From Pullilachnospira_A gallistercoris (lineage in GTDB: Bacteria; Bacillota; Clostridia; Lachnospirales; Lachnospiraceae), in assembly GCA_018712125.1 (NCBI GenBank), contig DVHM01000183.1, forward strand, positions 11,352 to 75,351: a DNA stretch of 64,000 nucleotides. The letters are read 5' to 3'. The notes beneath the pieces are model-generated. The model had not been told where the DNA came from and ran no database searches. It was given only the letters and a program-made list of their open reading frames with translations. Both the position numbers and the translations under genes were made by a program. Below are positions 17,727 through 27,228 of this stretch, one piece after another. Every line of letters begins with the position of its first letter. Within the stretch, counting starts at the first letter, position 1.

Positions 17727-18077
17727 ATGTTAGGAGCAGTTGCGGCACAGTCTGGCGGTTCAATCATGATGATCGTGTGGATCGTTATATTGTTTGCTTT
17801 TATGTACTTTTTCATGATCCGTCCCCAGCAGAAGGAGACGAAGAAGAAAAACGCCATGATGTCATCTCTGGCAGTGGGAGATACCGTCATGACCACCAGC
17901 GGATTTTACGGTGTCATCATCGACATTCAGGAGGATACCGTTATCGTTGAGTTCGGCAGCAACAGAAACTGTCGTATCCCGATGCAGAAAGCTGCGATCC
18001 AGGCGGTAGAGAAGCCCGAGGACGCGGTGGAGAGCAAGAAGGAGAAAGAGAAAGAAAATAAAAAAGACGGAAAATAA
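17727..18077 (+). CDS. yajC: Preprotein translocase subunit YajC
   Basis: Small single-pass membrane protein of 116 residues that associates with the SecDF part of the Sec translocon. One hydrophobic helix (about residues 10-30) is followed directly by the family motif FMIRPQQKETKK. A soluble domain (LAVGDTVMTTSGFYGVI) and a very Lys/Glu-rich tail follow. aggagg precedes the ATG. secD and secF are not downstream; asnB follows after a promoter and terminator. Confidence 0.93.
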   Translation: MLGAVAAQSGGSIMMIVWIVILFAFMYFFMIRPQQKETKKKNAMMSSLAVGDTVMTTSGFYGVIIDIQEDTVIVEFGSNRNCRIPMQKAAIQAVEKPEDAVESKKEKEKENKKDGK

Positions 18078-18081
18078 GGGA

Positions 18082-18110
18082 TTGACATTTTCCGGAAAAA
18101 GTCATATTAT
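18082..18110 (+). promoter_or_regulatory. Consensus-like promoter between yajC and asnB
   Basis: TTGACA, exactly 17 bases, then TATTAT. A second reading TATAAT three bases on would give a 20-base spacer. It starts five bases after the yajC stop, so the transcript would begin just before the terminator hairpin described next. Confidence 0.7.
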
Positions 18111-18125
18111 AATTTCAATTTTAAT

Positions 18126-18174
18126 GGCAAAGGCGCCACAGAGAAGATATATCTGTGGTGCCTTTGCCTTTTTT
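18126..18174 (+). terminator. Strong hairpin terminator in the asnB leader
   Basis: A 17-bp stem with one G-T pair (GGCAAAGGCGCCACAGA with TCTGTGGTGCCTTTGCC), a nine-base loop and six T. It terminates yajC transcription. Because the only visible promoter lies upstream of it, it may also limit asnB expression. Confidence 0.85.
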
Positions 18175-18198
18175 GTTACATAGAAAGGTGATAGTGAT

Positions 18199-19782
18199 AT
18201 GTGTTCAATAATGGGTCTTTCAAAACGGCATATTTCCATGGAGGAGTTCGAGGAGCATTTCGCGGCGACCACTTCCAGGGGGCCGGATATGTGCAGAGTG
18301 ATCGAGGTCGGGGACTGTGTCCTGGGATTTCAGCGGCTGGCCATCATGGGGCTGACGGAGAGCGGCATGCAGCCCTTCAAGCGAAACGGCAATTACGTGA
18401 TCTGCAACGGAGAGCTCTACGGCTTCCGCAGGGAGAAGGAAGAGCTGGAGCGGGAGGGTTACACCTTCGTCAGCGATTCCGACTGCGAGATTCTTCTTCC
18501 CATGTATGAGAAATACGGATTGGATCTGTTCGCCCGCCTGGACGCGGAATTTGCCTGCGTGATCTATGACAGCGCGAGGGGCGATCTGGTGGCGGCCCGG
18601 GATCCCATCGGTATCCGGCCGCTGCATTACGGGTACGACAGCGAGGGATCCATCGTCTTTGCCAGCGAGGCCAAGAACCTGGTCGGTCTGTGTGACAAGA
18701 TCATGCCCTTCCCGCCGGGACACTACTACGCGGATGGAAAGTTTGTCTGCTACCGGGATCTGGCGGCACGTCAGGAGTATGTGAAGGATGATCTGGAGAC
18801 GGTATGCAGAAAAATTCATGACAAGCTGGTAGCCGGGGTAGAGAAACGGCTGGATGCGGACGCACCGCTGGGATTTCTGTTGAGCGGTGGTCTGGACAGC
18901 TCCCTGGTGTGCGCGATTTCCAGTAAAATCCTGAAAAAGCCGATCCGCACCTTCGCCATCGGCATGAGCGAGGACGCCATCGATCTGAAATACGCCCGGG
19001 AGGTGGCGGAGTATCTCCACAGCGATCATCAGGAGGTCATCATTAACAAGGATATCGTGCTGGACAGCCTGGAGCGCGTGATCAGCATTCTGGGAACTTA
19101 CGATATTACCACGATCCGCGCCAGCGTGGGCATGTACCTGGTCTGCAAGGCTATCCACGAGCAGACCGATATCCGGGTGCTTCTGACGGGGGAGATCTCC
19201 GACGAGCTCTTCGGATATAAATATACGGATTTCGCCCCGAACGCGGAGGAATTTCAGCAGGAGGCGGAAAAGCGGCTGCGGGAGCTGCATATGTATGATG
19301 TACTGCGGGCGGACCGCTGCATCTCGGTAAATTCCATGGAGGCCCGGGTACCCTTCGGAGATCTGGATTTCGTCTCCTATGTGATGAGCGTAAACCCGGA
19401 GTTGAAGATGAACCATTACAACAAGGGAAAATATCTGCTGCGCCATGCCTTTGAGGAGGGAGATTACCTTCCCCACGACATTCTCTTCCGGGAGAAGGCG
19501 GCGTTCTCCGACGCGGTCGGTCATTCCATGGTGGATTATATCAAGGAGTACGCCGAGGGACTCTACACCGATCAGGAGTTTGAGGAGAAGGCGGCAAACT
19601 ATACATACGCAAAACCCTTTACAAAGGAGTCGCTGCTCTACAGAGAGCTCTTCGAGAAATACTATCCCGGTCAGGCGCAGATGATCAAGGACTTCTGGAT
19701 GCCCAACAAAAACTGGGAGAACTGTGATGTTGACGACCCGTCGGCCAGAGTGCTGAAGAACTACGGTCAGAGCGGTTGTTGA
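18199..19782 (+). CDS. asnB: Asparagine synthase (glutamine-hydrolysing)
   Basis: Makes asparagine from aspartate, ATP and glutamine. At 527 residues it has an N-terminal class II glutaminase domain starting MCSIMG, where Cys2 is the catalytic nucleophile after Met removal, with SRGPD and ICNGELYG supporting it. The C-terminal synthetase domain has the PP-loop SGGLDSSLV and the later [14 protein letters not shown]. The ribosome site gaaaggtgat is moderate. It precedes glutamine synthetase III, so nitrogen metabolism genes are grouped. Confidence 0.95.
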   Translation: MCSIMGLSKRHISMEEFEEHFAATTSRGPDMCRVIEVGDCVLGFQRLAIMGLTESGMQPFKRNGNYVICNGELYGFRREKEELEREGYTFVSDSDCEILLPMYEKYGLDLFARLDAEFACVIYDSARGDLVAARDPIGIRPLHYGYDSEGSIVFASEAKNLVGLCDKIMPFPPGHYYADGKFVCYRDLAARQEYVKDDLETVCRKIHDKLVAGVEKRLDADAPLGFLLSGGLDSSLVCAISSKILKKPIRTFAIGMSEDAIDLKYAREVAEYLHSDHQEVIINKDIVLDSLERVISILGTYDITTIRASVGMYLVCKAIHEQTDIRVLLTGEISDELFGYKYTDFAPNAEEFQQEAEKRLRELHMYDVLRADRCISVNSMEARVPFGDLDFVSYVMSVNPELKMNHYNKGKYLLRHAFEEGDYLPHDILFREKAAFSDAVGHSMVDYIKEYAEGLYTDQEFEEKAANYTYAKPFTKESLLYRELFEKYYPGQAQMIKDFWMPNKNWENCDVDDPSARVLKNYGQSGC

Positions 19783-19795
19783 TATAGGAAAAAGT

Positions 19796-19814
19796 CCCCG
19801 GAGGTTTTCCGGGG
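19796..19814 (+). other. Intercistronic hairpin between asnB and the glutamine synthetase gene
   Basis: CCCCGGA pairs with TCCGGGG over a five-base loop. No T run follows, so it is more likely an mRNA-stability or processing element than a terminator. The downstream ribosome site aaaggagg is free of the stem. Confidence 0.5.
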
Positions 19815-19837
19815 CGGGGAAAAAGGAGGAAAAGATT

Positions 19838-21934
19838 ATGACGACGAAGGTACCGGAACTGTTTGGCAGTATGGTCTTCAATGATGAGGTGATGAAGGAA
19901 CGGCTGCCGAAGGATATCTACAAGGCATTGCATAAGACTATGGACGAGGGGCTGCATCTGCAGCTGGATCTGGCAAATGTGGTGGCGGCGGCCATGAAGG
20001 ACTGGGCGGTGGAGAAGGGTGCGACCCATTACACCCACTGGTTCCAGCCCATGACGGGCGTCACGGCGGAAAAGCATGACAGCTTTATCTCCCCGGAGCC
20101 CGGCGGAAAGGTCATCATGGAATTTTCCGGAAAAGAGCTGGTAAAGGGCGAGCCGGACGCTTCCAGTTTCCCTTCGGGCGGTCTGCGGGCTACCTTTGAG
20201 GCCAGAGGCTACACAGCGTGGGATCCCACGGCCTACGCCTTCATCAAGGATGACACTCTGTGCATCCCCACGGCTTTCTGCTCCTACAGCGGGGAGGCAC
20301 TGGACAAGAAGACGCCGCTGCTGCGCTCCATGCAGGCTTTGGACAAACAGGCCATGCGTGTGCTGCGCCTGTTCGGAAACGAGGACGTGAAGCGGGTCAA
20401 CACCACCGTGGGACCGGAGCAGGAGTATTTCCTGATCGACGAGAAGATGTATGAGAAACGTCCGGATCTGATCTACACGGGAAGAACCCTCTTCGGAGCC
20501 AAGCCGCCCAAGGGACAGGAGCTGGAGGATCACTATTTCGGTACCATCAATCCCAGGGTTTCCGCCTACATGAAGGATCTGGATGAGGAACTCTGGAAAC
20601 TGGGCGTTTACGCCAAGACCAAGCACAACGAGGTGGCGCCGGCCCAGCACGAGCTGGCTCCGGTGTTTACCACCACGAATATCGCCACCGATCACAATCA
20701 GCTGACCATGGAGATGATGAAGACCGTTGCGGAGCGGCACGGCATGACCTGTCTGCTTCACGAGAAGCCCTTTGAGGGAATCAACGGTTCCGGAAAGCAC
20801 AACAACTGGTCCATCTCCACCGACACCGGCGTCAATCTGCTGGAGCCGGGGGCAACGCCGTCCCAGAACGCGCAGTTTCTGCTGTTTATGACGGCAGTCA
20901 TCAAGGCAGTGGACGATTATCAGGAGCTGCTGCGCGTGTCTGTGGCCAGCGCCGGAAATGACCATCGTCTGGGAGCCAACGAGGCGCCGCCCGCAATTAT
21001 CTCCATTTTCCTGGGAGATGAGATGACGGAGGTTCTGGAATCCATCGAGAAGGGACTGGATTACCACGATAAGGAGAAGACGCTGATGTCTATCGGCGCG
21101 ATTGTTCTGCCCCATATTCCGAAGGATACAACCGACCGGAACCGGACATCGCCCTTTGCCTTTACCGGAAACAAGTTCGAGTTCCGCTCCCTGGGATCCG
21201 CGGCTTCCATCTCCGGCCCCAACGTGGTGCTCAACACGATTGTGGCGGAGAGCCTGAGTCAGTTCGCGGATGAGCTGGAGAAGGCGGAAGACTTTGATCA
21301 GGCCCTGACAGAGCTTCTGCGCCGGGAGATCAAAGCCCACAAGCGGATTATCTTCAACGGAAACGGATACGGGGAGGAATGGATCGAGGAGGCGAAGCGC
21401 CGTGGTCTGTCCAACCTGCGGTCCACCGTGGACGCGCTGCCGGTATTCGTGTCGAAGAAATCTGTCGACCTGTTTACCAAGAACGGTGTTTACACCGAGT
21501 CTGAGATGATGGCCCGCTACGATATTCTGCTGGAGAACTATTACAAGACTCTGAATATCGAGGCTCTGACCATGATTTCCATGGTAAAGAACGATATCAT
21601 GGGAGCAGCCTGCAGCTATCAGCGCTCCCTGGCAGAGACCATCAGCGCCAAGAAGGCGGCCCTTACCTCCATCAGCTGTGAGACGGAGGAGGCAATGCTG
21701 GTAAAGGCTTCGGATCTGACGTCCGGTCTGGCTGCCGGCTTAAAGAAGCTGGAGGAGGATGTGGATAAGGAGAGCGTCTACGAGGATGTCTATGATCTGG
21801 CGAAGTACAACCGGGATGTGATTTTTGAGGATATGGGCAAGCTGCGGGAGGTTGTGGATGAACTCGAGACCCGCGTGCCCAAGGAAATCTGGCCTTATCC
21901 CACCTACGGCGAGATCCTCTACAGCGTGCGCTAG
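19838..21934 (+). CDS. glnN: Glutamine synthetase type III
   Basis: Cytosolic ammonia-assimilating enzyme of the large GSIII class. At 698 residues it is typical of this class and much longer than GSI. Motifs include [12 protein letters not shown] (metal-binding Glu), [16 protein letters not shown] (GSIII hallmark), [10 protein letters not shown] (ATP/ammonia region), [11 protein letters not shown] and FRSLGS. The C-terminal helical extension of GSIII is present. It sits behind asnB, and GOGAT (gltBD) lies 5 kb downstream. No adenylylation tyrosine motif of GSI is expected in this class. Confidence 0.94.
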   Translation: MTTKVPELFGSMVFNDEVMKERLPKDIYKALHKTMDEGLHLQLDLANVVAAAMKDWAVEKGATHYTHWFQPMTGVTAEKHDSFISPEPGGKVIMEFSGKELVKGEPDASSFPSGGLRATFEARGYTAWDPTAYAFIKDDTLCIPTAFCSYSGEALDKKTPLLRSMQALDKQAMRVLRLFGNEDVKRVNTTVGPEQEYFLIDEKMYEKRPDLIYTGRTLFGAKPPKGQELEDHYFGTINPRVSAYMKDLDEELWKLGVYAKTKHNEVAPAQHELAPVFTTTNIATDHNQLTMEMMKTVAERHGMTCLLHEKPFEGINGSGKHNNWSISTDTGVNLLEPGATPSQNAQFLLFMTAVIKAVDDYQELLRVSVASAGNDHRLGANEAPPAIISIFLGDEMTEVLESIEKGLDYHDKEKTLMSIGAIVLPHIPKDTTDRNRTSPFAFTGNKFEFRSLGSAASISGPNVVLNTIVAESLSQFADELEKAEDFDQALTELLRREIKAHKRIIFNGNGYGEEWIEEAKRRGLSNLRSTVDALPVFVSKKSVDLFTKNGVYTESEMMARYDILLENYYKTLNIEALTMISMVKNDIMGAACSYQRSLAETISAKKAALTSISCETEEAMLVKASDLTSGLAAGLKKLEEDVDKESVYEDVYDLAKYNRDVIFEDMGKLREVVDELETRVPKEIWPYPTYGEILYSVR

Positions 21935-22024
21935 GACGCCGACGACGGAGAAAGCGGTCCTTTCCGATGCGGGTACCGGGCCCGAAAAAGAAGAAAAGAT
22001 TACAGAGAAAAATTGTGAGACTTG

Positions 22025-22064
22025 CGAAAAGGCGTACCGGAAGGAATTCCGGGGCGCCTTTTCG
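22025..22064 (+). terminator. Hairpin after glutamine synthetase III
   Basis: CGAAAAGGCG pairs with CGCCTTTTCG, and an inner CCGGAA/TTCCGG extends the stem. The T residues are inside the stem and no strong T run follows, so termination efficiency is uncertain. Confidence 0.6.
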
Positions 22065-22141
22065 CGTTATGTTCTTTGGCAGGCTGTGCTTCGCAGTCCT
22101 GGATCAAGGCTGTGAATCGTAACTTTGCGGGCAAAAAGACC

Positions 22142-22171
22142 TTGACGGGAAGCATGGAAAGCTTCTATAAT
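22142..22171 (+). promoter_or_regulatory. Distal candidate promoter for recA
   Basis: TTGACG, 18 bases, then TATAAT. It would give a leader of about 125 bases to recA. The spacer contains the inverted repeat GAAGC/GCTTC. Confidence 0.55.
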
Positions 22172-22232
22172 ATTTCTGCGGGAAGCCGCGTTCTTTTTAT
22201 CTTTGAGATTCCGTAAATATCCCATTTTTTTG

Positions 22233-22261
22233 TTGACTTTTACAGTGCAGTATTTTATTAT
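22233..22261 (+). promoter_or_regulatory. Proximal recA promoter
   Basis: TTGACT, 17 bases, then TATTAT, about 40 bases before the recA start and just ahead of the LexA box. Confidence 0.75.
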
Positions 22262-22274
22262 AGTACATATGAAA

Positions 22275-22288
22275 CGAACATGCGTTCG
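22275..22288. promoter_or_regulatory. LexA (DinR-type SOS) operator of recA
   Basis: CGAACATGCGTTCG is a perfect dyad that fits the Gram-positive SOS box CGAAC-N4-GTTCG. It lies at the expected transcription start of recA, so LexA binding would block the proximal promoter. Confidence 0.9.
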
Positions 22289-22302
22289 AAATGGAGGAAA
22301 CT

Positions 22303-23367
22303 ATGGCACAGGAAGAAAAACTGAAAGCATTGGATGCTGCGATTTCGCAGATAGAGAGACAATACGGTAAGGGATCGGTGATGAAGCTGGGAGATACCTC
22401 CAGCCATATGAAGGTGGAGACGGTTCCCACAGGTTCCATCAGCCTGGATATCGCTCTGGGACAGGGCGGTCTGCCCAAGGGCAGAATCATTGAGATCTAC
22501 GGACCGGAGTCCAGCGGTAAGACCACGGTGGCGCTTCACGCGGTTGCCGAGGTTCAGAAGGCCGGCGGTATCGCCGGGTTTATCGACGCGGAGCACGCGC
22601 TGGATCCGGTGTACGCGAAGAATATCGGTGTGGATATCGACAATCTCTATATTTCTCAGCCGGACAATGGCGAGCAGGCCATGGAGATCACGGAGACCAT
22701 GGTGCGCTCCGGCGCGATTGACATCGTGATCGTGGACTCTGTGGCGGCGCTGGTGCCCAAGGCGGAGATCGACGGGGATATGGGCGATTCCCATGTGGGT
22801 CTTCAGGCCCGCCTGATGTCCCAGGCGCTGCGGAAACTGACAGCAGCTATCAGCAAGTCCAACTGCATCGTCATCTTCATCAATCAGCTCCGTGAGAAGA
22901 TCGGTGTGATGTTCGGCAATCCGGAGACCACCACCGGCGGGCGGGCATTGAAGTTCTACGCTTCTGTGCGGCTGGATGTGCGCCGGATTGAAGCCATCAA
23001 GCAGGGTGGCGAAGTGGTCGGCAACCGCACCAGGATCAAGGTGGTAAAGAATAAGATCGCGCCGCCCTTCAAGGAGGCGGAGTTTGACATCATGTTTGGC
23101 AAGGGGATTTCCAGGGAGGGCGATATCCTGGATAATGCGGCCAACCTCGGCATTGTCAACAAATCGGGGGCCTGGTACGCCTACGAGGGCGAGAAGATCG
23201 GGCAGGGCCGCGAGAATGCCAAGCAGTTCCTGCGGGAACACCCGGAGCTCTGTCAGGAGATTGAGACAAAGGTAAGGACCCATTATGAGATGGACGGTCC
23301 GGCGGAGGCGGAGGATTCCAACGCCGAGACCGCGGGGGAGAAGGCGTCCAAAGGAAAGGACAAATAG
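22303..23367 (+). CDS. recA: Recombinase RecA
   Basis: ATP-dependent strand-exchange protein and co-protease for LexA. At 354 residues from MAQEEK it is full length. Walker A is GPESSGKT (67-74), Walker B lies in [11 protein letters not shown], followed by the LexA-relevant loop [15 protein letters not shown] and the DNA-binding loop region around [17 protein letters not shown]. The start at 22303 uses ggagg five bases upstream; the ATG at 22291 overlaps that site. SOS control is indicated by the LexA box. recX follows. Confidence 0.98.
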   Translation: MAQEEKLKALDAAISQIERQYGKGSVMKLGDTSSHMKVETVPTGSISLDIALGQGGLPKGRIIEIYGPESSGKTTVALHAVAEVQKAGGIAGFIDAEHALDPVYAKNIGVDIDNLYISQPDNGEQAMEITETMVRSGAIDIVIVDSVAALVPKAEIDGDMGDSHVGLQARLMSQALRKLTAAISKSNCIVIFINQLREKIGVMFGNPETTTGGRALKFYASVRLDVRRIEAIKQGGEVVGNRTRIKVVKNKIAPPFKEAEFDIMFGKGISREGDILDNAANLGIVNKSGAWYAYEGEKIGQGRENAKQFLREHPELCQEIETKVRTHYEMDGPAEAEDSNAETAGEKASKGKDK

Positions 23368-23416
23368 GATCCGGGCCATCCGTAAAAGAAGAAAACGAAG
23401 ATAAGGAAAAACGACG

Positions 23417-24022
23417 ATGACGGTTACAGCGTTGATACCGGAAACCAAAGGACGTTACAGGGTCTGTCTCCAGGGGGAGGCAGACCTTGTGCTCTATGGA
23501 AAGGAACTGAAACAATTTGGCATAGCGGAAGGGACAGACCTGTCCCCGGAACAGTACCGGCGGATTCTCGAGGAAGTGCTGATCCCGAGAGCCAGAAAGA
23601 GAGCGATGCACATTCTGGAGAGGATGGATCAGACGACGGCTCAGCTTCGGGAGAAACTGCAGAGATCCCAATATCCGGAACCGGTGGTGGAGGATGCCAT
23701 CGCCTATGTGGCGTCCTTCCATTACATCGATGATGAACGTTTCGCGAGAAATTTTATCCGGGCCTACCAGCAGAGCCGAAGCCGCCTGCGTATCAGCCAG
23801 GATCTTCAGGGCAAGGGGATTGACCGGGATCTGATCGACCGGTGTCTTGCGGAGGAGTATGAGGTTTCCGAGACGGATCAGATTCGGGAACTTCTGCGCA
23901 GGAAGGGATATGACCAGGGAGCCCGGGACCGCAAGCAGCAGGATAAGATGTATCGCTTCCTGATGCAGCGCGGATACCGGTCCGAGGATATCCGCAGGGC
24001 GCTCTGGAGGGAAGATTTTTGA
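23417..24022 (+). CDS. recX: Regulatory protein RecX
   Basis: Modulates (usually inhibits) RecA filaments by binding in the filament groove. The 201 residues are rich in three-helix repeats with characteristic lines such as ERMDQTTAQLREKLQR, DDERFARNFIRAYQQSRSRLRISQDLQGKGID and DKMYRFLMQRGYRSEDIRRAL. An N-terminal beta-rich extension of about 55 residues is usual in Firmicutes. The position 49 bases after recA supports the call and shared SOS control. Confidence 0.93.
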   Translation: MTVTALIPETKGRYRVCLQGEADLVLYGKELKQFGIAEGTDLSPEQYRRILEEVLIPRARKRAMHILERMDQTTAQLREKLQRSQYPEPVVEDAIAYVASFHYIDDERFARNFIRAYQQSRSRLRISQDLQGKGIDRDLIDRCLAEEYEVSETDQIRELLRRKGYDQGARDRKQQDKMYRFLMQRGYRSEDIRRALWREDF

Positions 24023-24078
24023 CATTTGGAACAGGGGATCTGTGAGGAGAACGCAGGGAGGATGTCTGACGTTTACCC

Positions 24079-24107
24079 TTGACATATTTAGGCGAAAAGG
24101 ATAAAAT
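24079..24107 (+). promoter_or_regulatory. Promoter for rny
   Basis: TTGACA, 17 bases, then TAAAAT, in the AT-rich gap after recX and about 75 bases before the start codon. Confidence 0.75.
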
Positions 24108-24186
24108 TTATATGTTGTAGTTTATGACAGAATTTCATCTTTTTATGTTATATTTACAATAAAAACTAAATAAAGGAGGTGCTCCT

Positions 24187-25734
24187 GTGCTACAGATCGT
24201 TATCGCAGTGATTGTGACGTTGATCGTTGCTGTTCCCGTGACGATGGCCATAGCAAACGCCTACCATCAGAAGGTGTCTGACCAGAAGGTGGGCAATGCG
24301 GAAGAACGTGCGCGTGCCATTATCGATGAAGCGGTTAAGAATGCGGAGACCAAGAAGAGGGAGGCTCTGTTGGAAGCCAAGGAAGAATCCTTGCGGACAA
24401 AGAACGAACTCGACAAGGAAATCCGTGAGCGCAGGGCAGAGATCCAGCGGAACGAACACCGTATCATGCAGAAGGAAGAGAATCTGGACAAGAAGCTGGA
24501 AGCGGTGGAGAAGAAGGAAGCTGGGTTTGTTGCCAGGGAAGAGGAGATCAACAAGCAGAAGGCTGAAGTTGCGAAGCTGAATCAGCAGAGGGTGCAGGAA
24601 CTGGAGAGAATTTCTGGTTTGACCTCCGAACAAGCAAAAGATTTTCTTTTGAAAACTGTTGAAGAAGATGTGAAACTGGATGCTGCAAAACTGGTCAAGG
24701 AGTCCGTCGCTCAGGCGAAGGAGGAGGCGAACAAGAAGGCGCGGGACATTGTGGTAACCGCGATTCAGAAGTGCGCTGCCGACCATGTGGCAGAGACGAC
24801 GATCTCTGTCGTGCAGCTTCCGAATGACGAGATGAAAGGGCGTATTATCGGCCGGGAAGGTCGGAATATCCGCACGCTGGAGACATTGACAGGTGTGGAA
24901 CTGATCATTGATGATACGCCGGAGGCGGTCATTCTGTCCGCCTTTGATCCGGTGCGTCGGGAGATTGCCCGTATCGCGTTGGAGAAGCTGATCGTCGATG
25001 GAAGAATCCACCCGGCAAGAATTGAGGAGATGGTGGAGAAAGCCCAGAAGGAAGTGGAGACGCTGATCCGCGAAGAGGGAGAAGCGGCTACCCTGGAGGT
25101 GGGCGTCCACGGCATTCATCCCGAGCTGGTAAAACTGCTGGGACGGATGCGTTATCGTACCAGTTACGGGCAGAACGCCCTGAAGCATTCCATAGAGGTT
25201 GCGCATCTTGCGGGACTTCTGGCTGCCGAAGTGGGCGTGGACGTGCGGACGGCAAAGCGTGCCGGCCTGCTGCATGACATCGGCAAGGCGGTCGACCACG
25301 ACATGGAGGGATCCCATATTCAGCTTGGAGCCAGCCTGTGCAGAAAGTACAAGGAGTCCGCGGTGGTTGTCAACGCCGTGGAGGCTCATCACGGAGACGT
25401 GGAACCGGAGTCGCTGATCGCATGTCTTGTTCAGGCGGCTGATACCATCAGCGCCGCGAGACCGGGTGCGAGACGCGAGACATTGGAAGCGTATTCCAAC
25501 AGATTAAAACAGTTAGAAGACATCACAAACAGTTTCAAAGGAGTAGAGAAATCTTTTGCCGTTCAGGCGGGCAGAGAGATTCGAGTAATGGTAGTTCCTG
25601 ACCAGGTCAGCGATGCCGACATGGTATTGTTGGCGAGAGATATTTCCAAGCAGATTGAATCAGAGCTGGAATATCCGGGCCAGATCAAGGTCAACGTGAT
25701 ACGCGAATCGCGTGTTACGGATTACGCAAAGTAA
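24187..25734 (+). CDS. rny: Ribonuclease Y
   Basis: Membrane-anchored endoribonuclease that starts mRNA decay in Firmicutes. At 515 residues it has an N-terminal transmembrane helix (about 2-24), a long Lys/Glu-rich coiled coil to roughly residue 170, a KH RNA-binding domain ([15 protein letters not shown]) and an HD domain with [11 protein letters not shown] holding the catalytic pair. The start is GTG behind a strong aaaggaggt site. Its genomic place after recA-recX is conserved in Clostridia. It complements RNase J, also in this window. Confidence 0.96.
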   Translation: MLQIVIAVIVTLIVAVPVTMAIANAYHQKVSDQKVGNAEERARAIIDEAVKNAETKKREALLEAKEESLRTKNELDKEIRERRAEIQRNEHRIMQKEENLDKKLEAVEKKEAGFVAREEEINKQKAEVAKLNQQRVQELERISGLTSEQAKDFLLKTVEEDVKLDAAKLVKESVAQAKEEANKKARDIVVTAIQKCAADHVAETTISVVQLPNDEMKGRIIGREGRNIRTLETLTGVELIIDDTPEAVILSAFDPVRREIARIALEKLIVDGRIHPARIEEMVEKAQKEVETLIREEGEAATLEVGVHGIHPELVKLLGRMRYRTSYGQNALKHSIEVAHLAGLLAAEVGVDVRTAKRAGLLHDIGKAVDHDMEGSHIQLGASLCRKYKESAVVVNAVEAHHGDVEPESLIACLVQAADTISAARPGARRETLEAYSNRLKQLEDITNSFKGVEKSFAVQAGREIRVMVVPDQVSDADMVLLARDISKQIESELEYPGQIKVNVIRESRVTDYAK

Positions 25735-25745
25735 AGGAAACAGTG

Positions 25746-25777
25746 GGACAGCCGGGAAACCGGTTGTCCTTTTTATT
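25746..25777 (+). terminator. Terminator after rny
   Basis: GGACAGCCGG and CCGGTTGTCC form a 10-bp stem with one G-T pair and a GAAA loop, followed by T5 and more T-rich sequence. Confidence 0.85.
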
Positions 25778-25802
25778 TCGTGAACAGGAGGAGAAAAGCA
25801 GG

Positions 25803-26357
25803 ATGGATCATGTGGAAGTGAAGAAGAGGACTCTGGTGCACAGAGGATCGATTGTGGATGTGTATCAGGATGAAGTGCAGCTGCCGGATGGAGGAACGGA
25901 GCTGTGGGATTATGTGGAGCATCGCAAGGGGGCAGCGGCGGTCGTGCCGGTGCTGCCGGATGGCCGTATTTTGATGGTGGCGCAGTACCGGCCGGCTCTG
26001 GGCCGTATGACGCTGGAGATACCGGCGGGTTCCCGGGACAGTGTCGAGGAGGACACGGCAGTCTGCGCGGCCAGAGAGCTGGAGGAGGAGACCGGATATA
26101 AGGCGGGACGCATGGAGCCTCTGCTCTCCCTGCGCACGACGGTAGCTTTCTGCAACGAGATGATCGATGTGTATCTGGCGAGAGATCTGACAAAGGGGCA
26201 TCAGCACCTGGATGAGGCTGAGAGCATTGAGGTCGGTGCCTATGAGCTCTCCGATCTGATGGGGCGGATCTTCGCCGGAAAGATTCAGGACGGAAAGACG
26301 GTGTCGGGCATTCTGGCCTACTACGCGAAGATGCAGGAGGAACAGCAGGCGGAATAA
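25803..26357 (+). CDS. Nudix hydrolase, probable ADP-ribose pyrophosphatase
   Basis: A 184-residue Nudix enzyme. The Nudix box (PAGSRDSVEEDT, then AARELEEETGY) follows an N-terminal beta domain with DYVEHRKGAAAVVPVLPDG and MVAQYRPALGRMTLEIPAG, the pattern of NudF/YqkG ADP-ribose pyrophosphatases, which split ADP-ribose into AMP and ribose 5-phosphate. The box has one extra residue between its Gly and first catalytic Glu compared with the canonical GX5EX7REXXEEXGX. The ATG with aggagg upstream is used rather than the 60-base extension that crosses the rny terminator. spoIIM follows, as behind nudF in Bacillus. Confidence 0.9.
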   Translation: MDHVEVKKRTLVHRGSIVDVYQDEVQLPDGGTELWDYVEHRKGAAAVVPVLPDGRILMVAQYRPALGRMTLEIPAGSRDSVEEDTAVCAARELEEETGYKAGRMEPLLSLRTTVAFCNEMIDVYLARDLTKGHQHLDEAESIEVGAYELSDLMGRIFAGKIQDGKTVSGILAYYAKMQEEQQAE

Positions 26358-26407
26358 ATTGCCATTTTTCTCATAGACTGTAGAGAGATCTTGAGAGGGA
26401 CGAGTTT

Positions 26408-27061
26408 ATGAGAAGAAGATACGCGAAAAAATATCACAGCCCGGGAAAAAGCCATCTGACGCGGCAGAGACATGTTCTGGGGGATGCAGTAAAGCGGCAT
26501 CCTCTCTACATGTTCTTTCTCGCGTCTTTTTTTCTCGGTGTCTGGTGTATGAATCTCTGGAGAGGCCAGCAGACATCGCTGGTCATCGCGTTGCAGCAGT
26601 TTTTTCAGTGGGATGGCAGCGGAATGGGGACGGCATCGGCGGATCTGTTCGTCTTTCTTCTGAAGGAGAGGGGGATGCTGCTGCTTGTTATTCTGTTTTT
26701 TGGGGCGGGAAAGTACGGCAGGATCTTTCACGGCCTTTTCGTCACATATGCGGGGTTTGCCGGAGGAATGATTTTCGCCTCTTTTCTTCTGGTTTTTGGA
26801 GCGATGGGGGCGATCCTGTTCGCCTGCTCCTTCTTTCCCCAGATCCTGTTCTATCTGCCGGTCTATTTTTTCCTTCTGAAGGCATCCGGAGGCTGGGCGC
26901 GCCTGAAGGAACGCAAAGCGGGAGGGTTTTCCGGAAGAGAGAAAGCGATTCTCTCCTGTGTCTTTACCCTTGTCCTGCTCCTTGCCCTTTTCGGTGTTCT
27001 CGCTGAGGCTTATCTCAATCCCCTGATTCTCGGGAAAATCAGTGAAATTGTATTGAAATAA
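26408..27061 (+). CDS. spoIIM: Stage II sporulation protein M (SpoIIM), probable
   Basis: Polytopic membrane protein of 217 residues with a basic N-terminus (about 1-30) and roughly five hydrophobic segments (near 32-50, 88-104, 108-130, 132-157 and 180-200). SpoIIM works with SpoIID and SpoIIP in peptidoglycan remodelling for forespore engulfment. The call rests on length, topology, the FFLGVWCMN-type first helix, and synteny: in Bacillus spoIIM also lies directly behind the nudF-type gene. Sequence similarity in this family is low, so the name is probable rather than certain. The gagaggga ribosome site precedes the ATG. Confidence 0.65.
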   Translation: MRRRYAKKYHSPGKSHLTRQRHVLGDAVKRHPLYMFFLASFFLGVWCMNLWRGQQTSLVIALQQFFQWDGSGMGTASADLFVFLLKERGMLLLVILFFGAGKYGRIFHGLFVTYAGFAGGMIFASFLLVFGAMGAILFACSFFPQILFYLPVYFFLLKASGGWARLKERKAGGFSGREKAILSCVFTLVLLLALFGVLAEAYLNPLILGKISEIVLK

Positions 27062-27144
27062 AAGATAAATAAATGAATATAATATACAATTTATATAAAA
27101 TAATTTAATATTCAAATAATCAGAAAATTGGAAAGAAAAAGTAC

Positions 27145-27173
27145 TTTACAAACACGCAGAGCAGTTGTATAGT
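27145..27173 (+). promoter_or_regulatory. Promoter for gltBD
   Basis: TTTACA, 17 bases, then TATAGT. An A/T-rich tract of about 80 bases directly upstream could act as an UP-type element. Confidence 0.6.
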
Positions 27174-27228
27174 TGTGCTATGCCATTCGCAAGAAAGAGT
27201 GCGATAAGACAGATGAAAGGAAAAAAAG

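Larger units (their letters stand above)
21935..22302 (+). other. Non-coding region between glnN and recA
   Basis: About 370 bases with no gene. In order it holds a hairpin that probably ends the asnB-glnN transcript, a distal promoter (22142-22171), the proximal promoter (22233-22261) and a LexA box (22275-22288). Short open frames here have no ribosome site or recognisable content. Confidence 0.7.
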
